A stretch of DNA of 5,642 nucleotides from Oscillospiraceae bacterium (GTDB taxonomy: Bacteria; Bacillota; Clostridia; Oscillospirales; Ruminococcaceae): assembly GCA_018055565.1 (NCBI GenBank), contig JAGPHI010000084.1:1-5642 (forward strand), read 5' to 3'. Below, one piece after another: positions 1 to 5,642 of this stretch (within the stretch, counting starts at the first letter, position 1; each line of letters starts with the position of its first letter). A model generated the notes under the pieces. That model made no database searches, had not been told where the DNA came from, and was given only the letters and a program-made list of their open reading frames with translations. Position numbers and translations under genes: made by a program.

Positions 1-247
1 CGGCGGCTTTATCGGCGTTTGGCGTAACACGCGCCAATTCGTCGCCAGTGCCATAGGTTTCGTGGCATATCTGCGCGGCAAACGCCGTAAGTGCCTTTGC
101 TTCGCTTGTGTGGGCGGTTTTCATAAATTGGCCAAAATAAACGCGCAACCCTGCGCCTGCGGCGCGTAAGCACAGGCCCAGCGCGGCTGTGGTTTTGCCT
201 TTGCCGTTGCCCGTGTATATCTGGGTGTAGCCCTGCTCCATCGTCAT
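1..247 (-). CDS. cobO: Corrinoid (cob(I)yrinic acid a,c-diamide) adenosyltransferase, BtuR/CobO type; N-terminal part, cut by window edge
   Basis: This family transfers the 5'-deoxyadenosyl group of ATP to the cobalt of reduced corrinoids in the cytoplasm, a late step in making adenosylcobalamin. Reading leftward from 247 there is an open frame of 82 codons with no stop before the edge. It begins MTMEQGYTQIYTGNGKGKTT and continues through an AALGLCLRAAGAGLRVYFGQFMK-like stretch. The P-loop (GNGKGKTT, about residues 13-20) directly after a beta strand and the following RAAG and QFMK motifs are hallmarks of the BtuR/CobA/CobO family. Members are usually about 170-200 residues, so roughly half is present. 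Start choice is uncertain: ATG at 247 has a GAAAGG ribosome site 7 nt upstream, while ATG at 241 in the same frame is also well placed behind AGG/GGTG. It is transcribed away from the hexosaminidases. The family call is firm; the exact symbol (cobO, btuR or cobA) is by family convention. Confidence 0.87.
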   Translation of the reverse strand, partial: MTMEQGYTQIYTGNGKGKTTAALGLCLRAAGAGLRVYFGQFMKTAHTSEAKALTAFAAQICHETYGTGDELARVTPNADKAA

Positions 248-275
248 CACCCTGCCTTTCAAAACAGTGGCGTGC

Positions 276-302
276 AAAATAAAAAAGCGCCGCCCTTGCG
301 GC
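276..302 (-). terminator. Terminator-like hairpin in the leader of the adenosyltransferase gene (possible attenuator)
   Basis: Read on the minus strand, GCCGC (302-298), a 4-nt AAGG loop and GCGGC (293-289) form a 5-bp all-G/C stem. It is followed by GC and then TTTTTTATTTT (286-276), the layout of an intrinsic terminator. It lies downstream of a predicted minus-strand promoter and about 30 nt before the start codon. A 7-bp arm pair, GTGCAAA (272-278) and TTTGCAC (303-309), encloses it. No minus-strand gene lies upstream for it to terminate, so attenuation of the downstream gene is the natural guess. The hairpin and T-run are seen; the regulatory role is inference. Confidence 0.55.
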
Positions 303-321
303 TTTGCACTGTCTATCCAAA

Positions 322-350
322 ATTATAAGCGATATCATCGCGATTCGCAA
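322..350 (-). promoter_or_regulatory. Predicted sigma-A-type promoter for the adenosyltransferase gene
   Basis: On the minus strand, TTGCGA (350-345, 4 of 6 match to TTGACA) and a perfect TATAAT (327-322) are separated by exactly 17 bp. Transcription would start near 315. The spacer holds a 13-bp inverted repeat, GCGAT-ATC-ATCGC (329-341), that could be an operator. It drives away from the plus-strand promoter; the two -35 boxes are 30 bp apart. Confidence 0.6.
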
Positions 351-380
351 CCTGTGAAATAAAATATTGTTAAAAATCTA

Positions 381-409
381 TTGGAATTGAAAGAAACTTT
401 CGGTATAAT
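381..409 (+). promoter_or_regulatory. Predicted sigma-A-type promoter for the hexosaminidase pair
   Basis: TTGGAA (381-386, 4 of 6 match to TTGACA) and a perfect TATAAT (404-409) are separated by 17 bp, placing the transcript start near 416 and giving a leader of about 48 nt before the ATG at 464. The spacer contains the inverted repeat GAAAG-AAA-CTTTC (389-401), a candidate operator. This is the only convincing plus-strand promoter seen before the two hexosaminidase genes, and the 39-nt gap between them shows none, so they are probably one transcript. Confidence 0.7.
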
Positions 410-422
410 AGAAGTAATCAAT

Positions 423-463
423 GTGTACAAAATTTTACAACAAAACAGAAAGGAATGTGCATA
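423..463 (+). repeat. Leader copy 1, homologous to the leader of the second hexosaminidase
   Basis: Starting at GTGTACA (423-429), this 5' leader aligns with positions 2041-2077: the shared pieces are GTGTACA, a T-rich stretch, CAGAA followed by a purine-rich ribosome site, and TGCAT just before the start. This suggests that the tandem duplication unit included about 40 nt of upstream sequence. A regulatory role for GTGTACA itself is possible but unsupported. Confidence 0.45.
449..454 (+). promoter_or_regulatory. Ribosome binding site fixing the start of the first hexosaminidase at 464
   Basis: AAAGGA (449-454) directly abuts an in-frame ATG at 455, leaving no spacing for that codon. It lies 9 nt before the ATG at 464. 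The 464 start also gives an N-terminus, MNIIPRPN, identical to that of the downstream paralogue and the same protein length of 524, so 464 is preferred. Confidence 0.75.
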
Positions 464-2038
464 ATGAATATTATTCCACGCCCCAATCATCTTGTGCGCG
501 ACGATGCGCCCAGCTTTGTATGGGAAAACGGCTGCGGCGTGTGGTTTGCGCCACAGCTTGCCGCATGTAAGGAGGCATTTTGCGCGTATATCAGCGAAAA
601 CACTTGCGTGCCCTATATTGAGGTCAGTGAAGAAAAGGCCGCCATCCGCTTTTATTATAATGCCAAGCGCAAGGCCGAGGGCTACACCTTAGCCATTGCA
701 TCGCACAGTATTATTGTAACGGCAAGCAGCGCGGCGGGCGCATTTTATGCCATTCAAAGCCTGCGGCTTTTGCTTGAGGCCGATTTGCCGCACAAGCGCT
801 ATACCTGCCCGTGCATGCACATACAAGATGCCCCAGCCTTTGCGTGGCGCGGCGTGCACCTTGACAGTGCGCGGCACTTCACCGAAAAGGATGAGGTGCT
901 CAAAATTATGCACATGATGGCGCTGTGTAAAATGAATGTGCTGCATATGCATCTTACCGATGATCAGGGCTTTCGCATTCCCATTCAAAAATACCCCGAA
1001 ATTAACCGCGTTGCTACCGTGCGCCACGGTACACAGCTGCATTTTAGCCGCAGCGAGGAGTACGACACGGCAGATTATGCCGCCCAGTACACCCGCGAGG
1101 ACATTGCAGAAATTGTGGCCTTTGGCAAACAAAATCACATTCGCGTTGTGCCCGAATTTGATATCCCTGGGCATTGCCTTGCCCTAATTGCAGCGATGCC
1201 GCAGCTTTCGTGCAAGGGCGAAAAGCTGGATGTATGGCCAAAGTTTGGCATCAGCGATGATATCCTATGCGCGGGCAAGGCCGAGGTGTACACGGTAATC
1301 AAGGATATTATTGACGAGATTATCGCCTTGTTTGACCCCGAATATATCCATCTTGGCGGCGACGAAGCGCCCAAGAAGCGCTGGGAGCAGTGCCCGCATT
1401 GTCAGGCGAAAATCAAAGCGCTGGGCCTTGCAGATGAGCATGCGCTGCAAGCGCATATGTTTAACGAGCTGTCGGCGTATGCACTGTCAAAGGGTGTTAA
1501 GGTTATCGGCTGGAACGAATGCCTGAATGACCAGCTGGACATCGGCGTAATCAACGAGCATTGGTTTCCTAAAAACCTTGCCGACACCACCGAGCATTTA
1601 AACCGTGGCCGCGCCACCATCTTTTCGTATTATAATGCCTATTATTTTGATTTTCCGTATGCAGGCACGCCGATGAACGTGACGTATCAGCAAGACATCG
1701 TGCCAAAGGGCACGCCAAAGGACAAGGCAAAACAGGTGCTGGGCATCGAGTGCTGCGCTTGGTCGGAATGGCTGCGCCGCCGCGAAAATTTGGAATATCA
1801 TCTTTTCCCACGCCTATTTGCCGTGGCAGAGCGCGCGTGGACGCGCGGCAAAAACTATGCGGCCTTTATCGAAAGCCTCGGCGCATACCGCCCGCTTTTA
1901 GAAGCAAAGGATATCTGCTATGCAAAGCAGGTGTTTACCAATCAGCGTTATCGGCGCAGCGATAAGGCTATCAAAGAGTTTTATTACAGCAACGGCGGCG
2001 GAGAATTTGAAAGAATGACGGGCCTTGCAAACGAGTAG
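464..2038 (+). CDS. Family GH20 beta-N-acetylhexosaminidase, cytoplasmic, first of a tandem pair
   Basis: GH20 enzymes remove terminal beta-linked GlcNAc or GalNAc by substrate-assisted catalysis, in which the substrate N-acetyl group is the nucleophile. The 524-residue product is full length for a two-domain bacterial GH20. Residues 1 to about 115 form the GH20b N-terminal alpha/beta domain (IIPRP start, EGYTL, then AAGAFYAIQSLRLLL). The catalytic barrel runs from about 120 to 462. Expected active-site residues are present: Arg129 in WRG, the TDDQGFR loop (Asp166/167), Asp233 and His237 in FDIPGH, the Asp300-Glu301 pair in GGDEAPK (acid/base Glu301), Trp350 in GWNE, Trp367, Tyr394 and Asp396, and Trp433/Glu435 in WSEW. 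There is no signal peptide or anchor, so it should act on imported small substrates. It contains 16 cysteines, including CPHC just after the acid/base. The loop at about 188-203 differs completely from the paralogue. Start chosen at 464 by ribosome-site spacing and paralogue alignment; a 3-codon longer start at 455 is less likely. Substrate is not determinable here. Confidence 0.95.
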   Translation: MNIIPRPNHLVRDDAPSFVWENGCGVWFAPQLAACKEAFCAYISENTCVPYIEVSEEKAAIRFYYNAKRKAEGYTLAIASHSIIVTASSAAGAFYAIQSLRLLLEADLPHKRYTCPCMHIQDAPAFAWRGVHLDSARHFTEKDEVLKIMHMMALCKMNVLHMHLTDDQGFRIPIQKYPEINRVATVRHGTQLHFSRSEEYDTADYAAQYTREDIAEIVAFGKQNHIRVVPEFDIPGHCLALIAAMPQLSCKGEKLDVWPKFGISDDILCAGKAEVYTVIKDIIDEIIALFDPEYIHLGGDEAPKKRWEQCPHCQAKIKALGLADEHALQAHMFNELSAYALSKGVKVIGWNECLNDQLDIGVINEHWFPKNLADTTEHLNRGRATIFSYYNAYYFDFPYAGTPMNVTYQQDIVPKGTPKDKAKQVLGIECCAWSEWLRRRENLEYHLFPRLFAVAERAWTRGKNYAAFIESLGAYRPLLEAKDICYAKQVFTNQRYRRSDKAIKEFYYSNGGGEFERMTGLANE

Positions 2039-2040
2039 GC

Positions 2041-2077
2041 GTGTACACTTTTTAATTGTATCAGAAGAGGGGATTGC
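2041..2077 (+). repeat. Leader copy 2, between the hexosaminidase genes, with ribosome binding site
   Basis: The 39-nt gap between the paralogues contains the palindrome GTGTACAC (2041-2048), a T-run, and the ribosome site AGGGG (2068-2072), 5 nt before the ATG at 2078. It aligns with the leader of the first gene from GTGTACA onward. It shows no promoter or terminator, supporting cotranscription of both genes. Confidence 0.5.
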
Positions 2078-3652
2078 ATGAATATCATTCCACGTCCAAA
2101 TAAAATCTGCTATGCGCAGGATGAGCAGGGCTATACTTTACACGAGGGGGACGGCGTGTGGTTTGCCCCCGCGCTTGCCGCATGCGCCGATGCTTTTCAA
2201 ACGCTGATTGCCCAAAAAACAGGCATTGCCTTTCAGAATGTAGACAAAAGCGCGGCAAAAATCTGCTTTTGTGAGCAAAAAACCCTTGCAAAAGAAAGCT
2301 ATCATCTTACCGCAACGCAAAGCGGCATCGAGATTGCCGCCCCCGACGCAGCAGGCGCGTTTTACGCCGTGCAATCGCTGCGCCTTTTGCTCAGTGCCGA
2401 TTTAAGCTGCGTGCCGTATGTTTGCCCTGCCGTACATATTGAGGATGCACCCGCCTTTGCATGGCGCGGCTTGCATATCGACACGGCACGCCATTTTTTT
2501 GATAAAGACGAAATTATCAAAATTATGCGCTTTATGGCGCTTTGCAAGCTGAACGTGCTGCATTTGCATCTAACGGACGATCAGGGCTTTCGCATTCCCA
2601 TTACAAAATATCCCGAAATTAATCGCGTGTCTACAACGCGCGCGGGCACGCAGGGGCCTGCCTTTTTAAAGCGTAAGGTGCAGCCCGGTGTGTATGCCGC
2701 GCAGTTTACGCGCGAGGATATTGCCGAAATTGTTGCGTTTGGCAAAGAAAATCACATCAAAATTGTGCCGGAATTGGACATTCCGGGGCATTGTGCCGCG
2801 CTGGTGGCCGCGATGCCGCATCTTTCTTGCACGGGCGATGCCATTGCAGTGCGCGAGCGCTTTGGCATCAGCCCCGACATTTTGTGCGCGGGCAATGACG
2901 AGGTATATGCCGTGATAAAGGCGATTATCGACGAGATTATCGCTCTGTTTGGCTGCGAATACCTGCATCTTGGCGGTGACGAAGCACCCAAAAAGCGCTG
3001 GAAGGCCTGCCCAAAATGTCAGGCAAAAATCCGTGCGCTGGGGCTTGCCGATGAGCATGCATTGCAAGCGCATATGTTTAATACGCTTGCCGCGTATGCA
3101 CAGGAAAAGGGCGTGCGCGTGCTGGGCTGGAACGAATGCCTAAACCCGCATTTAAACAAAAGCGTGATCAATCAGCACTGGATTGGCAACCCCGACAAAA
3201 AAACCCTGCCGCAGCTGAATGCGGGGCGCGACACGGTGTTTTCCTATTTTAGCTATTATTTTGATTATCCCTATAGCATGACGCCGCTGGAAAAAACCTA
3301 TGCGCAGCCCATTGCACCAAATGGCACTACCGAGGCGGGCAAAGCGCATATCTTGGGCGTGGAAGGGTGCTTATGGTCGGAATTTATGTGTCGGCGCGAA
3401 AAGCTGGAATTTAATTTATTTCCGCGCCTGTTTGCGCTGGCGGAACGCGCGTGGACGCAGGATAGCGATTACGATACCCTAATTGACAGCATGAACGGCT
3501 ATCGGCCGCTTTTAGAAGCCGAAGATATCTGCTATGCCAACATGGCCTTTACGCACGAACGCCACAAAAAAGCACCGGGCAAAACGCTTACCTATTTTTG
3601 CAAAAACGCCTATGCCGAATTTGAAAGCGAAACGGGCATTTCGCCGCGATAG
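2078..3652 (+). CDS. Family GH20 beta-N-acetylhexosaminidase, cytoplasmic, second of a tandem pair
   Basis: This paralogue has the same length (524 residues) and domain plan as the upstream gene. The GH20b domain covers about 1-117 (MNIIPRPN start, AAGAFYAVQSLRLLL), followed by the GH20 barrel. The catalytic set is complete: Arg130 in WRG, Asp167/168 in TDDQGFR, Asp234 and His238 in LDIPGH, Asp301-Glu302 in GGDEAPK, Trp351 in GWNE, Trp368, Tyr394 and Asp396, and Trp433/Glu435 in LWSE. Both copies should therefore be active. Over 62 aligned residues from DAPAF to INRV, 50 are identical to the first copy, but the loop between GTQ and YAAQ (about 193-206) is unrelated in sequence. That loop lies on the active-site side in this fold, so the two enzymes may prefer different substrates or linkages. 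It has no signal peptide and 18 cysteines, including CPKC at 311-314. The ATG at 2078 follows AGGGG with 5-nt spacing. It is probably cotranscribed with the first gene. Confidence 0.95.
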   Translation: MNIIPRPNKICYAQDEQGYTLHEGDGVWFAPALAACADAFQTLIAQKTGIAFQNVDKSAAKICFCEQKTLAKESYHLTATQSGIEIAAPDAAGAFYAVQSLRLLLSADLSCVPYVCPAVHIEDAPAFAWRGLHIDTARHFFDKDEIIKIMRFMALCKLNVLHLHLTDDQGFRIPITKYPEINRVSTTRAGTQGPAFLKRKVQPGVYAAQFTREDIAEIVAFGKENHIKIVPELDIPGHCAALVAAMPHLSCTGDAIAVRERFGISPDILCAGNDEVYAVIKAIIDEIIALFGCEYLHLGGDEAPKKRWKACPKCQAKIRALGLADEHALQAHMFNTLAAYAQEKGVRVLGWNECLNPHLNKSVINQHWIGNPDKKTLPQLNAGRDTVFSYFSYYFDYPYSMTPLEKTYAQPIAPNGTTEAGKAHILGVEGCLWSEFMCRREKLEFNLFPRLFALAERAWTQDSDYDTLIDSMNGYRPLLEAEDICYANMAFTHERHKKAPGKTLTYFCKNAYAEFESETGISPR

Positions 3653-3736
3653 CCTTTGCAAAAGCGCCATGCGCGGTATAAATCGTATTGACTCGCAATC
3701 TTTATTAGCGTTGCAAATAAACAGAATAGCAAACCG

Positions 3737-3780
3737 AAAAAAGCGATGCCGTGCAAGGGGATAACCCCTTGCACGGCATC
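3737..3780 (-). terminator. Intrinsic terminator between the convergent operons (mainly minus strand, possibly bidirectional)
   Basis: Positions 3745-3760 and 3765-3780 are perfect inverted 16-mers (GATGCCGTGCAAGGGG and its complement) around a 4-nt ATAA loop. On the minus strand the stem is followed by GC and a run of six T (complement of 3742-3737), then CGGTTT, and it begins 16 nt past the MgtC-family stop codon. On the plus strand the downstream sequence is ACTGTTTATCC, a weak T-run, so termination of the hexosaminidase transcript here, 92 nt after its stop codon, is plausible but probably less efficient. Confidence 0.9.
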
Positions 3781-3795
3781 ACTGTTTATCCATAT

Positions 3796-4482
3796 TTACA
3801 GCTGCACGCGCAGCACACCGGGCAACTCACTGATAGATTGCATCAGCGCTTGCGTGTTGACATTGGCGGCAATGCGTGCGGTGAATTTGATTTCCATTGC
3901 GCCGTTTTCGTCCCGCTTAATTTTAGGCTCCAGCATGTCGATACCATACAGCTCCAGCATTTCGCAAAGCTCTGTAAAACAGGTGGTTTTGCCGTCTGTT
4001 GTGATGCTGGCGGCACAAACACGTGGCTCGCGGAATATGCGCAAATTGGAATGCAAAAGCACTTGAAACAGCACAATCAGCACGCACGATGCAACGCCCA
4101 GCACATACATGCCCGCGCCCAGCGCCATGCCCACGCCCACTGTGGCCCAAAGGCCCGCCGCCGTGGTAACGCCCGTCACCTCGCGCTTATGCACAAAAAT
4201 TAGCCCTGCGCCCATAAAGGTGATGCCCGTAATGATATTAGAGGCAACGCGCGAGGGGTCAAGCTTAACAGCTTCGTACGCAAACATGTCAAAAAAGCCG
4301 TATTTTGACACCAGCATCATCAGCGCCGAGGCAGCACACACCAAAAGATGTGTGCGCGGCCCTGCCGATTTCATGCGTCCGCGGCGTTCAAGCCCGATAA
4401 CAAAGCCGCACACGCCCGCTAAAAGCACGCGCAAAAAAAGCCCAAGCTGCCCCAAAATTTCAAACAATAATTCGCCTTGCAT
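3796..4482 (-). CDS. MgtC/SapB-family inner-membrane protein
   Basis: The 228-residue product has a hydrophobic N-terminal half with about five membrane segments (roughly residues 5-31, 42-59, 82-97, 104-125 and 126-144). It is followed by a soluble C-terminal domain of about 150-228 that resembles the ACT-like tail of long MgtC proteins. Family motifs are clear: GLERR (30-34), a GPRTHLLVC segment (41-49), DPSRVASNIITGITFMGAG (75-93) and VTGVTTAAGLWATVGVG (102-118). Salmonella MgtC is linked to survival in low magnesium and to inhibition of ATP synthase; most family members in Firmicutes have no assigned role, so no transport function is claimed. The ATG at 4482 shares its A with the TAA stop of the symporter upstream (TAATG). 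There is only a weak ribosome site, which suggests translational coupling. A strong terminator follows. The family assignment is firm; the cellular role is unknown. Confidence 0.93.
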   Translation of the reverse strand: MQGELLFEILGQLGLFLRVLLAGVCGFVIGLERRGRMKSAGPRTHLLVCAASALMMLVSKYGFFDMFAYEAVKLDPSRVASNIITGITFMGAGLIFVHKREVTGVTTAAGLWATVGVGMALGAGMYVLGVASCVLIVLFQVLLHSNLRIFREPRVCAASITTDGKTTCFTELCEMLELYGIDMLEPKIKRDENGAMEIKFTARIAANVNTQALMQSISELPGVLRVQL

Positions 4483-5642
4483 TATATGCTTTCGCTTGTG
4501 CTGGCACTGCGCACTTCTGCCGCAGCCCCAAACTTTGCGAACAGCACAGCCTCGGCCTCGGCTTTGCTGATTTCGCCCATATTATATTGCGACATGGTTT
4601 GCACGGTTTTGTCGCGCAATTTGTAAAACAATAAAAGCACAACAATGGCAAGCACATATCCTACAGCGGGCAAAAGGGTGTATATGCCCCACATGCGCTC
4701 GGCCACGCCCGCGGGCTGCACGGCGCCTTCGCCCGATACAAAGCCAATCATGCCGATGGCAAAAAGCCCAAACGAGGTAACCAGCGCGCCGCGCAGCTTT
4801 GCGGTAAAGGTTTGCAATGTAAACGAAATGCCCGAAGCGCGTGTGCCGGTTTTGTAAGTACCATATTCCACAGTATCGGCAATAAACATATAGGCGATAA
4901 CATTATAAGCCGCCATGCCGATGCTTTTCAGCATAGAAAGGGCAATCACCACAGGGAAGCTTTTAAAACCTGCAAAAAACAGTAGGATACCGCCTAAAAC
5001 AGAACAGCTAATTGCAAAAATAAACAAGTGGAATTTGTCAAATTTTTTGGTAAGCTGCGGCACAAAGCCCGCCACCAAAAGCACGGGCAGCACAGATATC
5101 ATCACCAAAAGCGAGCCCATTGATTCATTGCCAAAGCAAATGCGCGAAATGTAAATAGACAGCACGGCCTCCACGCCTGTAACGCCGATGATAAACATCA
5201 TTAACAAAATCACCATTAACTGATGATTGGTTTTTAAATAAATGCCCATTTCTTTAAACGAAATGCTGGGCTCGTTTTTGTCTGCAATGGTTTGGCGCTC
5301 CTTGCCCTTGAGCATCAAAGGCAGCATGGCAAGCATCGTGATGCCCACCACCAAAAGCGCGGTAAAAAACCAGCCGATTTGCGGGCGCAGGATGGGGATG
5401 GTAAGGCCAGCGCCCATACCGCCAACCATCGCAAAAAGGCGGCCGTTGGAAAGGATTTGCGTGCGCTCTTGTATATTGCCTGTCATAGCGGAGGGCAGGG
5501 CAAAAAGCGGCGCGTCCAGCATGGTGTAAGAGGTGTCAAACAAGATGTATGCCACAATCACCCACGCAATTTTAAAGCCGACACTCAGCGAGCTTGGCAC
5601 CGCAAACAATAAAAGCGTGGTAAAGCCCAGCCCGATTGTGCC
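4482..5642 (-). CDS. GPH-family (MelB-like) glycoside:cation symporter, N-terminus beyond window edge
   Basis: The frame is open from the right edge to a TAA at 4484-4482, giving 386 visible residues. The TTG at 5609 is internal, because in-frame sequence (GTIGLGFTTLLL) continues upstream, so it is not the start. The protein is polytopic with about nine visible membrane segments. The stretch YTMLDAP (Asp43 of the fragment, codon 5516-5514) lines up with YTIMDIP of Escherichia coli MelB, whose Asp124 takes part in sugar and cation binding. It is followed by the RT...NGRLFA segment typical of the loop after that helix. The later signature IADTVEYG then KTGTRASG (about 254-271) is also characteristic of the GPH family. 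By comparison with MelB about 80 residues are missing. It would import a glycoside or oligosaccharide with Na+ or H+. The substrate is unknown; supply of N-acetylhexosaminides to the convergent cytoplasmic hexosaminidases is inference. The promoter lies outside the window. Confidence 0.92.
   Translation of the reverse strand, partial: GTIGLGFTTLLLFAVPSSLSVGFKIAWVIVAYILFDTSYTMLDAPLFALPSAMTGNIQERTQILSNGRLFAMVGGMGAGLTIPILRPQIGWFFTALLVVGITMLAMLPLMLKGKERQTIADKNEPSISFKEMGIYLKTNHQLMVILLMMFIIGVTGVEAVLSIYISRICFGNESMGSLLVMISVLPVLLVAGFVPQLTKKFDKFHLFIFAISCSVLGGILLFFAGFKSFPVVIALSMLKSIGMAAYNVIAYMFIADTVEYGTYKTGTRASGISFTLQTFTAKLRGALVTSFGLFAIGMIGFVSGEGAVQPAGVAERMWGIYTLLPAVGYVLAIVVLLLFYKLRDKTVQTMSQYNMGEISKAEAEAVLFAKFGAAAEVRSASTSESI

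Noticed and set aside
250..310. GCCACTG on the minus strand (270-264) in the adenosyltransferase leader resembles a conserved cobalamin-riboswitch motif.
   Set aside because: None of the other riboswitch core elements or the long conserved B12 box is present upstream, and the predicted leader is far too short. Part of the motif is explained by the local inverted repeat CAGTG/CACTG.
9..350. A 113-codon minus-strand open frame across the left end.
   Set aside because: It is in a different frame from the clear P-loop adenosyltransferase sequence and shows no family resemblance; it is a shadow.
455..463. ATG at 455 as the start of the first hexosaminidase.
   Set aside because: It directly abuts the AAAGGA ribosome site, and the paralogue supports the start at 464.
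689..1174. A 161-codon antisense open frame inside the first hexosaminidase, with similar antisense frames in the second (such as 2666-3073) that resemble each other.
   Set aside because: Their mutual similarity follows from conservation of the sense-strand paralogues. They have no ribosome sites or recognisable domains.
3653..3744. A possible promoter or small RNA in the convergent gap: TTGACT at 3688-3693, and the short palindrome GCGC-CAT-GCGC at 3664-3674.
   Set aside because: There is no acceptable -10 box at 16-18 bp from the TTGACT, and the palindrome is short with no T-run after it.
3751..4203. Plus-strand open frames opposite the MgtC-family gene, including 3746-4066 and 4109-4570.
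   Set aside because: They overlap a clear family protein on the other strand, start inside the terminator stem or within coding sequence, and show low-complexity His/Gln/Ala composition.
5607..5609. TTG at 5609 as the start of the symporter.
   Set aside because: The frame continues in membrane-like sequence to the window edge, and comparison with MelB shows about 80 residues missing upstream.

Overview
The window looks like chromosomal DNA of a Gram-positive anaerobe, probably a Clostridia-type Bacillota. The reasons are strong AGG/GGGG-type ribosome binding sites, sigma-A-like promoters with 17-bp spacers, cysteine-rich cytoplasmic enzymes, and gene families common in gut Firmicutes. Base composition appears intermediate, not AT-rich. 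The taxonomic call is inference from style only. No mobile element, phage gene, CRISPR array, tRNA or rRNA is visible.

Layout. (1) Positions 1-247, minus strand: N-terminal half of a BtuR/CobO-type corrinoid adenosyltransferase, cut by the left edge. (2) Positions 248-463: a divergent intergenic region with one good promoter on each strand. The minus-strand leader holds a terminator-like hairpin before the adenosyltransferase gene. (3) Positions 464-2038 and 2078-3652, plus strand: two tandem full-length family 20 glycoside hydrolases (beta-N-acetylhexosaminidases) of exactly 524 residues each. They are 39 nt apart, clearly paralogous, and have no signal peptides. (4) Positions 3653-3795: a convergent gap with a perfect 16-bp hairpin terminator. 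(5) Positions 3796-4482, minus strand: an MgtC/SapB-family membrane protein. (6) Positions 4482-5642, minus strand: a GPH-family (MelB-like) sugar:cation symporter cut by the right edge. Its stop codon overlaps the MgtC-family start by one base.

How they may work together. The two hexosaminidases should act in the cytoplasm, removing terminal GlcNAc/GalNAc from small imported oligosaccharides or glycosides. The convergent symporter is of a type that imports glycosides and is a plausible but unproven supplier. The MgtC-family protein is probably co-translated with the symporter. The adenosyltransferase belongs to cobalamin metabolism and seems to be an unrelated divergent neighbour. I found no convincing undescribed system. 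The most useful leads are the recent-looking hexosaminidase duplication with a divergent active-site loop, and the possible attenuator before the adenosyltransferase.
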